Positions 22,965 to 32,352 of a stretch of DNA of 64,000 nt are shown piece by piece. The notes below the pieces were generated by a model. That model did no database searches and had not been told where the DNA came from. It saw only the letters and a program-made list of their open reading frames with translations. The first letter of the stretch is position 1. The number at the start of each line of letters is the position of its first letter. Position numbers and translations under genes: made by a program. The DNA is from Microbacterium stercoris (GTDB lineage: Bacteria > Actinomycetota > Actinomycetes > Actinomycetales > Microbacteriaceae), in assembly GCF_017592545.1 (NCBI RefSeq), contig NZ_JAGFOA010000001.1:719587-783586 (forward strand). The letters are read 5' to 3'.

Positions 22965-24965
22965 TCAGCCCTCGCGCGAGTGCTTCCACTCCGAGAGGCC
23001 GGGCCACGTCGGCGTGCGGTGCTGCGCCGGCTCGACGTCCTCGGCCGCCTCGGGAGCCACGACGATCTCCTCGTCGGGCGTCTCGAGCTCGTCGGGCTGG
23101 TCGGCGTCGTCGTGCGCGGCGTTGTCGATCGGATCCACCTCTTCGACCTCATCGGCCGCGCGCTCGTCCTCGGAGATCTCGCCCTCGATCGGATCCGTGA
23201 ACGCCGCCTCGGTGGGGCGGTCCTCGTCATCGATCTCGACGATCCGATCCGGCGTCTCGCTCACATCCGCGTCGCCGCCGGCGTCCTCCGGGAGCGGATC
23301 GGGCGACTCCGTTCGGCCGCTCTCGCCGTCATCGTCGAGGTCGACCACCTCGTCGGGCGTCTCGAGCGTGTCCGGATCGTCGGCATCCTCCTCGGCGGGG
23401 GAGGGCACGGGCTCCGGCTCGGGCACCCAGCCGGGCGAGGGCTGCTCGCCCTCCGGCGACGCCGCGATCAGCTCGGCCTCATCGGCCTCGACCTGGCGCT
23501 CGAGCTCAACAGGGCTGAGGCCGCCGACCTCCGGGCCACTCGCCGTGTCGACCTCGGGGGCACCCGCGCCGTCGTGCTCCGGCGCCCCCGCGCCGACGAT
23601 CGCGACGGTCTGGCCGCCGTCCGCATACTCCGCGCCACCCGCCTCCGACTCGGGGAGCTCGATGGTGGCGTCCGCGGTCTCGAGGGCGTCGGGGTCGTCG
23701 GCGTCCTCCTCGGCGGGGGAGGGGACGACCTCGGGGGCCGGAACCCAACCGGGCGTCGGCTGCTCGCCCTCGGGCGACGCGGCGATCAGCTCGGCCTCGC
23801 GAGCCTCCACGTCCTTCTCGATCTCCGACGCCGGACGGTCGAGCCACGCGAGCGGGTCGTGCGCCGACCCGGGCCCGGCGGCCGGGGTCACGGGGTCGGC
23901 CGCCCCCGGCACGAAGGGGTCGACCGCGACCGCGGCCGCGGGTGCCGCGACCGGGGCCACCACGGCGGCCGGCATGGGCGGCGTGACGGCGGCGGGGTTC
24001 GAGACGGGGGTGGGGATCGATCCGGCCTCGGGCTCGGTGGCCTCGTCGCCCGCCGCGGCGGATGCGGGGCCGGCCCAGGTGCCGTTCACGATCTTGAGGA
24101 AGACGTCCTCGAGGCTCGGCTGCCTGAACGCGAGCGACGACAACGGCACCCCGGCCTGCGCGGCGAGCTGGCCGATCTCCGACGGCCTCGCCCCCAGCAC
24201 GTTGACGCCCGAGCGCAGCAGCTCGAACTCGTAGCCGTTGTCGCGCAGCAGGTCGCGCAGGGCGCCACGCTGCGGGGAGTCGACCGCGACGACGTGCTCG
24301 GCGTCGGCGAGCTGCTCGATGCCGCCCGAGAACAGCAGCCGGCCGTTCGAGATGATCAGGATGTTGTCGGCCACCTGCTGCACCTCGCTCAGCACGTGCG
24401 ACGACATCAGCACGGTGCGCCCCTCGTCGGCGAGGCGACGCATCAGCAGGCGCATCCATCGGATGCCCTCGGGATCGAGCCCGTTGGCCGGCTCGTCGAA
24501 GACGAGCACATCCGGATCGCCCAACAGGGCCTCGGCGACGCCCAGACGCTGGCGCATGCCGAGCGAGTAGCCGCCGATGCGCATGCCGCCCACGCCCCCG
24601 AGTCCGACGACCTCGAGCATCTCGTCGACGCGCGACACGGGCACGCCGATGGCGCGCGCCGCGAGGGTCAGGTGACGAACGGCCGTGTGCCGCGGCTTGT
24701 ACGACTGGTTCTCGAGCAGCGCGCCGACCGTGCGGCGCGGGTTCTGCAGCTTCTTGTAGACGACGCCGTCGATCAGGGCGGTGCCCTTGGTGGGAGCGAT
24801 GTCTCCGAGCAGGATGCGCAGCGTCGTCGACTTGCCTGCGCCGTTCGGACCGACGAAACCGGTGACGACGCCGGGCTCGATGCGTGCGGTGAAGTCGGAC
24901 ACCGCGGCGACGTCACCGAACACCTTGGTGACTCCGCGGAACTCCAGGACCTTGCCCTCGGCCAT
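22965..24965 (-). CDS. orphan ABC transporter ATPase with long acidic repeated C-terminal tail
   Basis: Residues 1-300 are a complete ABC-2-type ATPase: Walker A GPNGAGKST, signature YSLGMRQRLGVAE, Walker B DVLVFDEPANGLDP, switch His in SSHVLSEVQQ, and the usual C-terminal LEDVFLKIV. Residues about 305-666 are Pro/Ala/Glu/Asp-rich and surely disordered. They include two near-identical 40-residue units (about 390-430 and 496-536; core AELIAASPEGEQP, then PSPAEEDADDPD) and variants of DxxETPDxxVxxD. No permease gene is adjacent, so its membrane partner must be encoded elsewhere. The tail may bind another protein. ATG at 24965 with a GGGGGA ribosome site; divergent from the hydrolase gene. Confidence 0.85.
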   Translation of the reverse strand: MAEGKVLEFRGVTKVFGDVAAVSDFTARIEPGVVTGFVGPNGAGKSTTLRILLGDIAPTKGTALIDGVVYKKLQNPRRTVGALLENQSYKPRHTAVRHLTLAARAIGVPVSRVDEMLEVVGLGGVGGMRIGGYSLGMRQRLGVAEALLGDPDVLVFDEPANGLDPEGIRWMRLLMRRLADEGRTVLMSSHVLSEVQQVADNILIISNGRLLFSGGIEQLADAEHVVAVDSPQRGALRDLLRDNGYEFELLRSGVNVLGARPSEIGQLAAQAGVPLSSLAFRQPSLEDVFLKIVNGTWAGPASAAAGDEATEPEAGSIPTPVSNPAAVTPPMPAAVVAPVAAPAAAVAVDPFVPGAADPVTPAAGPGSAHDPLAWLDRPASEIEKDVEAREAELIAASPEGEQPTPGWVPAPEVVPSPAEEDADDPDALETADATIELPESEAGGAEYADGGQTVAIVGAGAPEHDGAGAPEVDTASGPEVGGLSPVELERQVEADEAELIAASPEGEQPSPGWVPEPEPVPSPAEEDADDPDTLETPDEVVDLDDDGESGRTESPDPLPEDAGGDADVSETPDRIVEIDDEDRPTEAAFTDPIEGEISEDERAADEVEEVDPIDNAAHDDADQPDELETPDEEIVVAPEAAEDVEPAQHRTPTWPGLSEWKHSREG

Positions 24966-25084
24966 CAGTTCCCCCTTCCGAGGCTGAGCTGTTCCCCTTA
25001 TCCTGCCCGATCCGGCCGGTTCTGCCGGGAACGCGCGGGCCGATCCGCTCCGCGCCCGATGACGGCGACACGAGTCGCCCCGGG

Positions 25085-25090
25085 TAGCCT
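25085..25090 (+). promoter_or_regulatory. -10 element of a leaderless promoter for the gene at 25097
   Basis: TAGCCT lies six bases before the GTG start at 25097, the same spacing as at pyrE and xthA, with no ribosome site between. Confidence 0.55.
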
Positions 25091-25096
25091 CGAACC

Positions 25097-26182
25097 GTGA
25101 CTCCGTCCGAATCCGCCCCCCGCGTCGTCGCCCGCAAGGAGGGTGGCCTCGGCACCATCACGCTCAACCGCCCCGAGGCGATCAACGCCCTCGACGTGGG
25201 GATGATCCGCTCGATCCGCGGTGTGCTGGACGCCTGGCTGACGGATCCGGACGTCTCGGTCGTGCTGTTCGTCGGGGCAGGGGAGCGCGGATTCTGCGCG
25301 GGCGGCGACGTGCGCCACCTGCACGCCGCGATCCGCGAGGGCGACTTCGACACCCCCGACGAGTTCTTCCGCGGCGAGTACACGCTCAACGCCTGCGTCG
25401 GGGAGTACCCGAAGCCCATCGTCGTGCTGGCCGACGGCGTCACGATGGGCGGCGGGATCGGCATCGCAGGACACGCCGCGGTGCGGGTGGTGACCGAGCG
25501 CTCGCAGCTCGCGATGCCCGAGACGCGGATCGGCTTCACCCCCGACGCCGGCGGCTCCTGGCTGCTCGGGCGCGCGCCCGGCCGCCTCGGCGAGTACCTC
25601 GCGCTCACGAGCGCCGTGATGGGGCCGGCCGACGCGATCTACACGGGCTTCGCCGACCACTTCGTGCCGTCGGATCGCCTCCCCTCCGTGCGCGAGGCGC
25701 TCACCACACGCGCCGATCCGGGCACGCCGGCCGAGCTGATCCTGCTGTTCGACGAGACCCTCGATGCCGGCCCGATCGAGCGCGCCCAGCCCTGGATCGA
25801 CGAGGCATTCGCGGCCGACACGGTCGCGGAGATCCAGGATCGCCTGCGCGCGCTGATCGACTCCGGCGACCACTTCGAGGGCGACGTGACCCCGGCAGCT
25901 GCGCTCGCCGCGTTGGAGGAGCGCTCGCCCACGGCGCTGACCATCACGCTCGCGGCGGTGCAGTCGGCCCGCTGGCTGCGCAACCTGCGCGAGGCGCTGA
26001 GTCAGGAGTACGGCCTCGTCACCTGGTTCATGCGCACGCAGTCCGACATGGTCGAGGGCATCCGCGCCCAGCTGGTCGACAAGGACCGCTCGCCCCGGTG
26101 GAGCCCGCCCGCTCTCGCCGACGTCGACCCCGAGCTCGTCGGCGACGCCTTCACCTTCGAGGTCGACCGCGGCCTGTTCTGA
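25097..26182 (+). CDS. 3-hydroxyisobutyryl-CoA hydrolase / enoyl-CoA hydratase family
   Basis: A crotonase-fold protein of 361 residues, the length of 3-hydroxyisobutyryl-CoA hydrolases of valine breakdown rather than of 260-residue hydratases. It has the oxyanion-hole segments GFCAGGDVRHLH and GGGIGIAGHAAVRV, the catalytic Glu in AMPETRIGFTPDAGGSW, and a C-terminal extension (GLVTWFMRTQSDMVEGIRAQ) typical of the hydrolase group. The GTG at 25097 is supported by the -10 box six bases upstream. It is not in an operon with other valine genes; the gntR gene converges downstream. A hydratase function remains possible. Confidence 0.85.
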   Translation: MTPSESAPRVVARKEGGLGTITLNRPEAINALDVGMIRSIRGVLDAWLTDPDVSVVLFVGAGERGFCAGGDVRHLHAAIREGDFDTPDEFFRGEYTLNACVGEYPKPIVVLADGVTMGGGIGIAGHAAVRVVTERSQLAMPETRIGFTPDAGGSWLLGRAPGRLGEYLALTSAVMGPADAIYTGFADHFVPSDRLPSVREALTTRADPGTPAELILLFDETLDAGPIERAQPWIDEAFAADTVAEIQDRLRALIDSGDHFEGDVTPAAALAALEERSPTALTITLAAVQSARWLRNLREALSQEYGLVTWFMRTQSDMVEGIRAQLVDKDRSPRWSPPALADVDPELVGDAFTFEVDRGLF

Positions 26183-26218
26183 TCCGGCGCGTTCGACGCG
26201 GCGCGGGCGGCAGCCCCG

Positions 26219-26923
26219 TCACGACGCCGCCGAGCGCCGGTCCTCGTCGTGGGACTGCACGAACGAGCGCTCGCCGTGCGCGGCGAGCTCGGCCAGGGCC
26301 GCGGCGCGGTCGCCGGAGGCGACGACATCGAGCAGACGCGCGTGGCGGGCCACGTGCGTTTCGAGCGACTCGTGGAAGCGCTCGCGGGCGATGAGGTTGA
26401 GCGACATGCACAGGATGATCTGCTGCTGCACCGAGGCGTAGATCGCTTCGAGACGCGCGTTGCCGGCGATCCGGATCAGCGCCGAATGGAAGGCGTAGCC
26501 GGCCTGCACGAGCGCACCGCGGTCCTTCTCGCGCGCGCAGCGCTCCATCTCGGCGAGCGCCTCGCGGGCGGCATCGAGGCGTGAGGGATCGCGCAGCGGG
26601 ATGCCCGTCTCGAACGCCACGCGCTCCAGCGCCGAGCGGATCGGGAGGATCTCCTCGACGTCGCGGTCGGTGAGCGTGCGCACATAGGCGCCGCGGCGCG
26701 GCGCGCGGTCGATCAGTCCCTCGTTCTCGAGCAGGCGCAGCGCCTCGCGCAGCGGGGGACGGCTGATATCGAGCTCGTCGGCCAGCTGCTCCTCACCCAG
26801 GCGTGTGCCCGGTCTCAGCTCTCCGGCCAGGATCCGCTTGCGGATCGTGTCCGCCGCGATCGTCACCAGGCTGGGGGCCTTGATGCGGTGATCCTGTGCG
26901 CGCTCGTCTGCGTCGCCGGTCAT
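26219..26923 (-). CDS. GntR-family (FCD) transcriptional regulator
   Basis: A 234-residue repressor with an N-terminal winged helix-turn-helix (LGEEQLADELDISRPPLREA) and a helical FCD ligand domain, in which metal ligands are expected (HSALIRIAGN, then HVARHARLL). FCD regulators usually sense organic or sugar acids. It is divergent from a ten-gene operon of sugar-acid type, and a TTGT-N2-ACAA palindrome lies in the 134 bases between them, so it very probably controls that operon. ATG at 26923. Confidence 0.9.
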   Translation of the reverse strand: MTGDADERAQDHRIKAPSLVTIAADTIRKRILAGELRPGTRLGEEQLADELDISRPPLREALRLLENEGLIDRAPRRGAYVRTLTDRDVEEILPIRSALERVAFETGIPLRDPSRLDAAREALAEMERCAREKDRGALVQAGYAFHSALIRIAGNARLEAIYASVQQQIILCMSLNLIARERFHESLETHVARHARLLDVVASGDRAAALAELAAHGERSFVQSHDEDRRSAAS

Positions 26924-26977
26924 GGTCAGTCTCCGATCCCCGACATCACGTGTTGGGAAGAAGTTAGCGGAAGATGC

Positions 26978-27011
26978 TTGCCTTCTGTCTTTCGTATGTT
27001 GTAGACAATAT
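26978..27011 (+). promoter_or_regulatory. promoter and GntR operator of the sugar-acid operon
   Basis: A possible -35 TTGCCT (26978-26983) and -10 TAGACA (27002-27007) are 18 bases apart. The palindrome TTGTAGACAA (26999-27008), extended to ATGTTGT/ACAATAT (26996-27011) with one mismatch, covers the -10. TNGTNNACNA is the known consensus of FCD-type GntR operators. The site lies between gntR and its divergent target. Confidence 0.65.
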
Positions 27012-27057
27012 GCGAAACGTCCGACGAAGGGCGAACCGAATCCGAACGGAGACGCAG

Positions 27058-27885
27058 ATGTCCGAGTCGAGAGCCCGCGTGGGCGTGCTGGGCCTGGGAG
27101 CCATCGGCCTGCCCATCGCCCTGCGCCTGGCCGAGGCCGGCTTCGATCTCGCCGTGCACGATGCGGATCCGGATCGGGTATCGCGCGTTGCCGACGCGTC
27201 CTCCGGAGCCGCCGCCGTGCTGTCGTGCGCCACGCTCTGCGTCGTCACTCCCGACGAGACGGGCCTGCTCGACCTGCTCGGGCGCGACGTCGAGACCGGC
27301 GAGGTGCAGACCGTTGTGCTCATCAGCACGGTGGTGCCGCAGAAGGCGCGCGAGGTCGCGGAGGTGCTCTCGCGTCGCGGAGTGGCGCTGGTCGAGGCGC
27401 CCGTCAGCGGCGGCCCGGAGAAGGCCCGCGCAGGCGAGCTCACCGTGCTGGTGGGCGGTGACCCCGCGCCGGCGCGTGCCGTCATCGACGCGCTTGCGGA
27501 GACGGTCCACCCCCTCGGCGAGATCGGCGCGGCCTCCGCGGTGAAGCTCGCCAATCAGCTGGTGCTGTTCTCGGCGCTCGGCGCCCTGCACGAAGGCCTC
27601 GCGCTGGCCGCCGCACACGGCGTGAGCGAGGACGCCGTGCTGGCGGTGCTGCGTGGCTCGACCGGCGACACCTGGGCGGGCCGGCACCTGACGTTCTTCG
27701 ACGATCTGACGCGCTCGTACGACGACGCCCGCGCCGATGCGGCGGGGCGCCCGTGGCGGAAGGATCTCGCCGAGTTCGTGCAGGCGGCCCGCGACGCGGA
27801 CATCGACGCGGGGATCGCGGCCGCCGTGGCCGGACTCGCGGGGGACCGCATCGAAGCTCACGCCCATGACGGAGGCAACGCATGA
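27058..27885 (+). CDS. 3-hydroxyisobutyrate dehydrogenase-family oxidoreductase
   Basis: An NAD(P)-dependent beta-hydroxyacid dehydrogenase (275 residues). It has the Rossmann motif GVLGLGAIGLPIALRL, the substrate motif VEAPVSGGPEKARAGEL, and the catalytic lysine in ASAVKLANQLVLFS. Family members act on hydroxyisobutyrate, tartronate semialdehyde, threonate or related acids; which one cannot be read here. The ATG at 27058 has CGGAG upstream and is preferred over an earlier in-frame ATG that would overlap the promoter. First gene of the operon, overlapping the permease by ATGA. Confidence 0.85.
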   Translation: MSESRARVGVLGLGAIGLPIALRLAEAGFDLAVHDADPDRVSRVADASSGAAAVLSCATLCVVTPDETGLLDLLGRDVETGEVQTVVLISTVVPQKAREVAEVLSRRGVALVEAPVSGGPEKARAGELTVLVGGDPAPARAVIDALAETVHPLGEIGAASAVKLANQLVLFSALGALHEGLALAAAHGVSEDAVLAVLRGSTGDTWAGRHLTFFDDLTRSYDDARADAAGRPWRKDLAEFVQAARDADIDAGIAAAVAGLAGDRIEAHAHDGGNA

Positions 27886-28853
27886 CCCAGCTCGACCTGC
27901 GCGCCGACGCTCGGCGCGACACGACGACGCCGCCCGCCGCCGCGCCCGCGCGGCCCCGGCGGAGCAGGCGCCGAGGCGGCGAGAAGTGGGTGGCCTACGG
28001 CTTCCTCGCTCCCTGGATCGCCGGACTGCTGCTGCTCACCATCGGTCCGATGCTCTACTCGCTGTACCTGTCGTTCACCGACTACAACCTGCTCGCACCG
28101 GCTCCGAACTGGATCGGCTTCGACAACTACGCGAGGCTCTTCACGACCGACGCCCGGGGCATGGCGTCCATCATCGTCACGGTCACCTACGTGCTGATCG
28201 CCGTGCCGCTGATCCTCGTCGTCTCGATGCTGGTCGCGCTGCTGCTGAACTCGCGGATCGGGTTCCTCACCGGCTACCGTGCCCTGTTCTATCTGCCCTC
28301 GCTGCTGGGCGCCTCGGTCGCGGTCGCCGCACTGTGGCGCGTGGTCTGGGGCGACGCGGGCATCGTCAATGAGGTGCTGCGCTTCTTCGGGATCGAGCAC
28401 AAGAGCTGGACCGGCAGCCCCGACACGGCGCTGATGACGATCATCGCGCTGGCGGTGTGGGCGTTCGGCTCGACGATGATCATCTTCCTCGCGGGCCTGC
28501 GCCAGGTGCCGCCCGAGCTCTACGAGGCGGCCGAGATGGATGGCGCCGGCAAGCTGCGCCGATTCTTCTCGGTGACCGTGCCGATGATGACGCCGATCAT
28601 CTTCTTCAACTCGCTGATGGTGACCATCCACGCCTTCCAGGCGTTCACGCCCGCGTACATCATCAGCGGCGGCACCGGCGGCCCGGCCGACTCGACCCTC
28701 TTCTACACCCTGTACCTCTACCAGCAGGGCTTCGCTCAGCTGAACATGGGCTACGCCTCCGCGCTCGCATGGGTGCTGGTCGCGGTGCTCGCGGTCTTCA
28801 CGGGCCTGTTCTTCTGGACGTCGAAGTTCTGGGTCTTCTACGGAGACAAGTGA
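27882..28853 (+). CDS. sugar ABC transporter permease (MalF type)
   Basis: A membrane subunit of 323 residues with an unusually basic, proline-rich N-terminal tail (about 36 residues), then WVAYGFLAPWIAGLLLLTIG as the first membrane segment. The ATPase-docking loop is ELYEAAEMDGAGKLRRFFSV. Its ATG overlaps the dehydrogenase stop. With the next two genes it forms a binding-protein importer; no ATPase is encoded, so a shared MsiK-like ATPase is expected. Confidence 0.88.
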   Translation: MTQLDLRADARRDTTTPPAAAPARPRRSRRRGGEKWVAYGFLAPWIAGLLLLTIGPMLYSLYLSFTDYNLLAPAPNWIGFDNYARLFTTDARGMASIIVTVTYVLIAVPLILVVSMLVALLLNSRIGFLTGYRALFYLPSLLGASVAVAALWRVVWGDAGIVNEVLRFFGIEHKSWTGSPDTALMTIIALAVWAFGSTMIIFLAGLRQVPPELYEAAEMDGAGKLRRFFSVTVPMMTPIIFFNSLMVTIHAFQAFTPAYIISGGTGGPADSTLFYTLYLYQQGFAQLNMGYASALAWVLVAVLAVFTGLFFWTSKFWVFYGDK

Positions 28854-29755
28854 TGACGACCACGATGACCCTCACGGTGCCGCCCGAGAAGCGCCGTCCG
28901 CTGCGGTTCGCGTCGCGACCCGTGAAGAATCCGATCCTGAAGGCGATCATCCGCCATGCGCTGCTGATCGCGCTGCTGGTGATCATCCTGTACCCGCTGC
29001 TGTGGATGGTCGGCGCCTCGCTGCGCCCCAGCAACGAGGCGTTCAACGGCATCGGCCTGCTGGGCAGCCGGCTCACCCTCGAGAACTTCGCGCAGGGCTG
29101 GTCGACCGGCTCGTATGACTTCTCTCGGTACTTCGTGAACTCCACGTTCGTCACGCTGCTGACGATCGCCGGCAACCTGTTCGCCTGCACGCTCGCGGCC
29201 TACGCGTTCGCGCGGCTGGAGTTCCCGCTCAAGAACCTCCTCTTCGCGATCATGCTCGGCACGATGCTGCTGCCCATGCACGTCACGCTCGTGCCCCAGT
29301 ACGTGCTCTTCAACAACCTCGGATGGGTCAACACGTACCTGCCGCTGGTCGTGCCGCACTGGCTCGGGGTCGAGGCGTTCTACATCTTCCTGATGGTGCA
29401 GTTCATCCGCGGTCTGCCGCGCGAGCTCGACGAATCGGCCCGCCTCGACGGCTGCGGTCACGTGCGCATCTTCCTGCGGATCATCCTGCCGCTGTCCCTG
29501 CCCGCGATCGGCACCACGGCGATGTTCACCTTCATCAGCGCCTGGAACGACTTCCTCGGCCCGCTGCTCTACCTGAACCAGGACGAGCTCAAGACCGTGC
29601 CGCTCGCGCTGAGCACCTTCCTCGACGCGACCGGGGCCAGCACCTACGGGCCCCTCTTCGCGATGGCCACGCTCTCGCTCGCGCCGATCGTCGCCTTCTT
29701 CATCGTCTCTCAGCGACTGCTCATCGAGGGCATCGCCACCACCGGTCTCAAGTGA
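28853..29755 (+). CDS. sugar ABC transporter permease (MalG type)
   Basis: Partner membrane subunit, 300 residues. The first membrane segment is HALLIALLVIILYPLLWMV; the docking loop is ELDESARLDGCGHVRIFLRI, with Ser and Arg at positions that are often Ala in the EAA motif. The chain closes with the family-typical LLIEGIATTGLK. The start codon shares its A with the previous stop (TGATG). Confidence 0.88.
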   Translation: MTTTMTLTVPPEKRRPLRFASRPVKNPILKAIIRHALLIALLVIILYPLLWMVGASLRPSNEAFNGIGLLGSRLTLENFAQGWSTGSYDFSRYFVNSTFVTLLTIAGNLFACTLAAYAFARLEFPLKNLLFAIMLGTMLLPMHVTLVPQYVLFNNLGWVNTYLPLVVPHWLGVEAFYIFLMVQFIRGLPRELDESARLDGCGHVRIFLRIILPLSLPAIGTTAMFTFISAWNDFLGPLLYLNQDELKTVPLALSTFLDATGASTYGPLFAMATLSLAPIVAFFIVSQRLLIEGIATTGLK

Positions 29756-29799
29756 CCGGGCACTCCCCAGCACCATTCACCGTTCTCGGAAGGAACACC

Positions 29800-31137
29800 A
29801 TGAAGATCACGCGCAGCACCGTCGCTGTCGCCCTGTTCTCCACTGCGGCCCTCGGTCTCGCGGGCTGTGCCGGAGGCTCCACGCCCGCCGCCGGCGGCGA
29901 CGGCGGCGACCCGGCCGCCCCGCCGAAGGTCGAGGGCGAGATCTCGATCGCCTGGTGGGGCGGCGACAGCCGCAACGCGAAGACCAACGCTGTCATCGAC
30001 ATGTTCGAGGAGCAGAACGCGGGCGTGACGACCGACCGGCAGTCGGCCGACTTCGGCGCCTACTGGGACAAGCTGAACGTGCAGGCGTCCAGCAAGTCGA
30101 TGCCCTGCGCCGTGCAGGTTCAGGGTCGCCAGGTCAACGACTACACGAAGCACCAGCTGCTGCTGCCGCTTGATCCGTTCATCGAATCGGGCCAGATCAG
30201 CGTCGACGACATCCCCGAGGCGGTGCTCGACAACGGCCGCGGCACCGACGGCAAGCTCTACTTCCTCCCCTACGGTGCCGCCTACGACGCGGTCGGCGTC
30301 AACGAGACGCTGGCCGCCGCGGCCGGGGTCGAGCTGCCTGCCGAGGGCTACACCTGGGACGACTACTTCTCGTTCCTCGAGGACGCCTCGGCGACCCTGC
30401 CGGAGGGGACGAAGGCCGTGGACTCCTCCGGCGGCCGCCCGAACTTCTTCATCGGCTGGACCCTCTCCAACGGCAAGTCGCTGTTCGGAGACGACGGCAA
30501 GCTCGGCTTCTCGGAGGACGACCTCTCCGAGTACTGGACGATCTGGGATGACCTGCGCAAGGCCGGCGTGACCGAGACGCCGGAGCGCGCCGCCGAGGAG
30601 CCGACCGCCACCGATCAGAGCTACTTCGCCAACGGCGAGCTGCTCAGCGACACGCTTCCGGGCAACGCGCTGACCCCCGCGTCGGCCACGCTCGCGGGCA
30701 AGGGCGACGCGAAGATCACGACCCTGCCGTACCCCTCGGGCTCGGCCGGATCCGGCAACGCGCTCTACCCCTCGGGCTTCGCGATCCCCGCGTCCTGCGA
30801 CAACCCCGACACGGCCGCGGCGTTCCTCGACTTCTTCACGAACGACCTCGAGGCCGGCAAGACCTTCGCGGCCGACAACGGCGCGCCGACGAACACCAAG
30901 GTGCTCGACGCCCTGCTCGCCGACACATCGCTGCCCGAGACGAAGAAGCACGAGCTGGGGCTCTACCAGCAGATCGTCGAGAACGAGCCGCAGTCGATCG
31001 TCTTCCCTCCCGGGTACCAGGCGACCTTCGAGGCCTCGTTCAAGCGCGCGTGGGAGGACATCAGCTTCGAGCGCACGTCGATCGAGGACGCCGTGACCAC
31101 GTTCTTCAGCGAGGCGAACGCCTCGCTGGGCCAGTGA
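29800..31137 (+). CDS. sugar ABC transporter substrate-binding lipoprotein
   Basis: Extracellular ligand binder of 445 residues with a lipoprotein signal (lipobox LAGC, Cys23), a Gly/Ala/Pro tether, and a family-1 binding fold starting at EISIAWWGGDSRN. CAVQVQGRQVNDYTKHQLLLP and GRGTDGKLYFLPYG are typical of sugar binders. It stands after the permeases rather than before, with its own AAGGAACACC ribosome site. The ligand is unknown; the following enzymes suggest a sugar acid, or a sugar that is first oxidised. Confidence 0.88.
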   Translation: MKITRSTVAVALFSTAALGLAGCAGGSTPAAGGDGGDPAAPPKVEGEISIAWWGGDSRNAKTNAVIDMFEEQNAGVTTDRQSADFGAYWDKLNVQASSKSMPCAVQVQGRQVNDYTKHQLLLPLDPFIESGQISVDDIPEAVLDNGRGTDGKLYFLPYGAAYDAVGVNETLAAAAGVELPAEGYTWDDYFSFLEDASATLPEGTKAVDSSGGRPNFFIGWTLSNGKSLFGDDGKLGFSEDDLSEYWTIWDDLRKAGVTETPERAAEEPTATDQSYFANGELLSDTLPGNALTPASATLAGKGDAKITTLPYPSGSAGSGNALYPSGFAIPASCDNPDTAAAFLDFFTNDLEAGKTFAADNGAPTNTKVLDALLADTSLPETKKHELGLYQQIVENEPQSIVFPPGYQATFEASFKRAWEDISFERTSIEDAVTTFFSEANASLGQ

Positions 31138-31173
31138 CCGCGTCGATCCGCTGACCTGACAGGAAGGCTCTGC

Positions 31174-32352
31174 ATGTCCATCCAGCCCCCCGCCGGCGCC
31201 CTCGAGGGCATCCGCGTGCTCGACCTCAGCCAGATCATGTCCGGCCCGTTCTGCACGATGATGCTCGCCGACCTCGGTGCCGACGTCGTCAAGATCGAGA
31301 ACCCGAACGGCGGCGACCAGACCCGCAGCTCGTGGGGCTACTCGGTCGTCGGGGACGACAGCAGGGCCTTCCTGTCGCTCAACCGCAACAAGCGCAGCGT
31401 GCGCCTCGACCTGAAGCAGGAGGACGATCTCGCCCGGTTCTTCGAGCTGGTGCGCGATGCCGACGTGGTGATCGAGAACTTCCGACCCGGGGTCGCCGAT
31501 CGGCTCGGGGTCGGATGGGACGCCATCCGCGCCGCCAACCCGCGGGTCGTCTACGCGAGCATCTCGGGCTTCGGACAGACCGGGCCGTACTCGACCTACC
31601 CCGGCTACGACCTCATCGCGCAGGGCATGACGGGCGTGATGAGCATCATGGGCGAGGAGGGCCGCCCACCCGTGAAGTCGGCGATCCCGATCGCAGATCT
31701 CGGATCCGGTCTCTTCTGCGCCGTCGGCATCCTCGCCGCGCTCATCGAGCGCACCCGCTCGGGGGAGGGCCAGCGGATCGAGACCTCGCTGTTCGAGTCG
31801 GCCCTGGCCATGTCGGTGTGGGAGTCGACCGAGTTCTGGTCGACGGGCGTCAGCCCCCGCGCGCTCGGCTCGGCCAACCGCATGTCGGCGCCCTACCAGG
31901 CGCTGCGCACGGCCGACGGGTACCTCACGATCGGGGCGAACAACGAGAAGCTGTGGCGCCTGCTGTGCGAGGTGCTCGGGGCCCCGCATCTGCTCGCCGA
32001 CGAGCGCTACGCCGACAACAACGCCCGGATGGACCACCGTGTCGAGCTGGCCGAGGAGCTGGAGGCCCTCTTCGCGGGATCCACCACCGACGACTGGGTG
32101 CAGCGCCTGCTCGCCGCCGGCGTGCCGGCGGGGCCGATCCGCGACTACCGGCAGGTGCTCGAGGAGGACGCCCATGTGAAGGCGCGCGGCATGATCGCCA
32201 CCGTCGAGCACCCCGTCGAGGGGACCACCAAGGTGCTCGCTTCGCCGATCCGCCTGTCGCGGACCCCGGCCGAGGTGCGCACACCCCCGCCCCTGCTGGG
32301 CGAGCACGACGATGAGGTGCTCGGCGCCCTCGCCGCGGGAGCCGGCGCATGA
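31174..32352 (+). CDS. CoA-transferase family III (CaiB/BaiF)
   Basis: Moves CoA between carboxylic acids. The 392 residues show the N-terminal LDLSQIMSGPFCTMMLADLGADVVKIE, the DLKQEDD segment, YASISGFGQTGPY and the presumed catalytic Asp in AIPIADLGSGLFC. Family members act on oxalate, carnitine, mesaconate, benzylsuccinate and others. It overlaps the enoyl-CoA hydratase gene by ATGA, so the two very likely act in sequence on the same acyl-CoA. A CoA-transferase inside a sugar-transporter operon is unusual. Confidence 0.9.
   Translation: MSIQPPAGALEGIRVLDLSQIMSGPFCTMMLADLGADVVKIENPNGGDQTRSSWGYSVVGDDSRAFLSLNRNKRSVRLDLKQEDDLARFFELVRDADVVIENFRPGVADRLGVGWDAIRAANPRVVYASISGFGQTGPYSTYPGYDLIAQGMTGVMSIMGEEGRPPVKSAIPIADLGSGLFCAVGILAALIERTRSGEGQRIETSLFESALAMSVWESTEFWSTGVSPRALGSANRMSAPYQALRTADGYLTIGANNEKLWRLLCEVLGAPHLLADERYADNNARMDHRVELAEELEALFAGSTTDDWVQRLLAAGVPAGPIRDYRQVLEEDAHVKARGMIATVEHPVEGTTKVLASPIRLSRTPAEVRTPPPLLGEHDDEVLGALAAGAGA

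Noticed and set aside
29710..32307. Long leftward frame opposite the binding-protein and CoA-transferase genes
   Set aside because: Arg/Val/Glu/Gly-rich antisense translation typical of GC-rich codon bias; both rightward genes have clear motifs.
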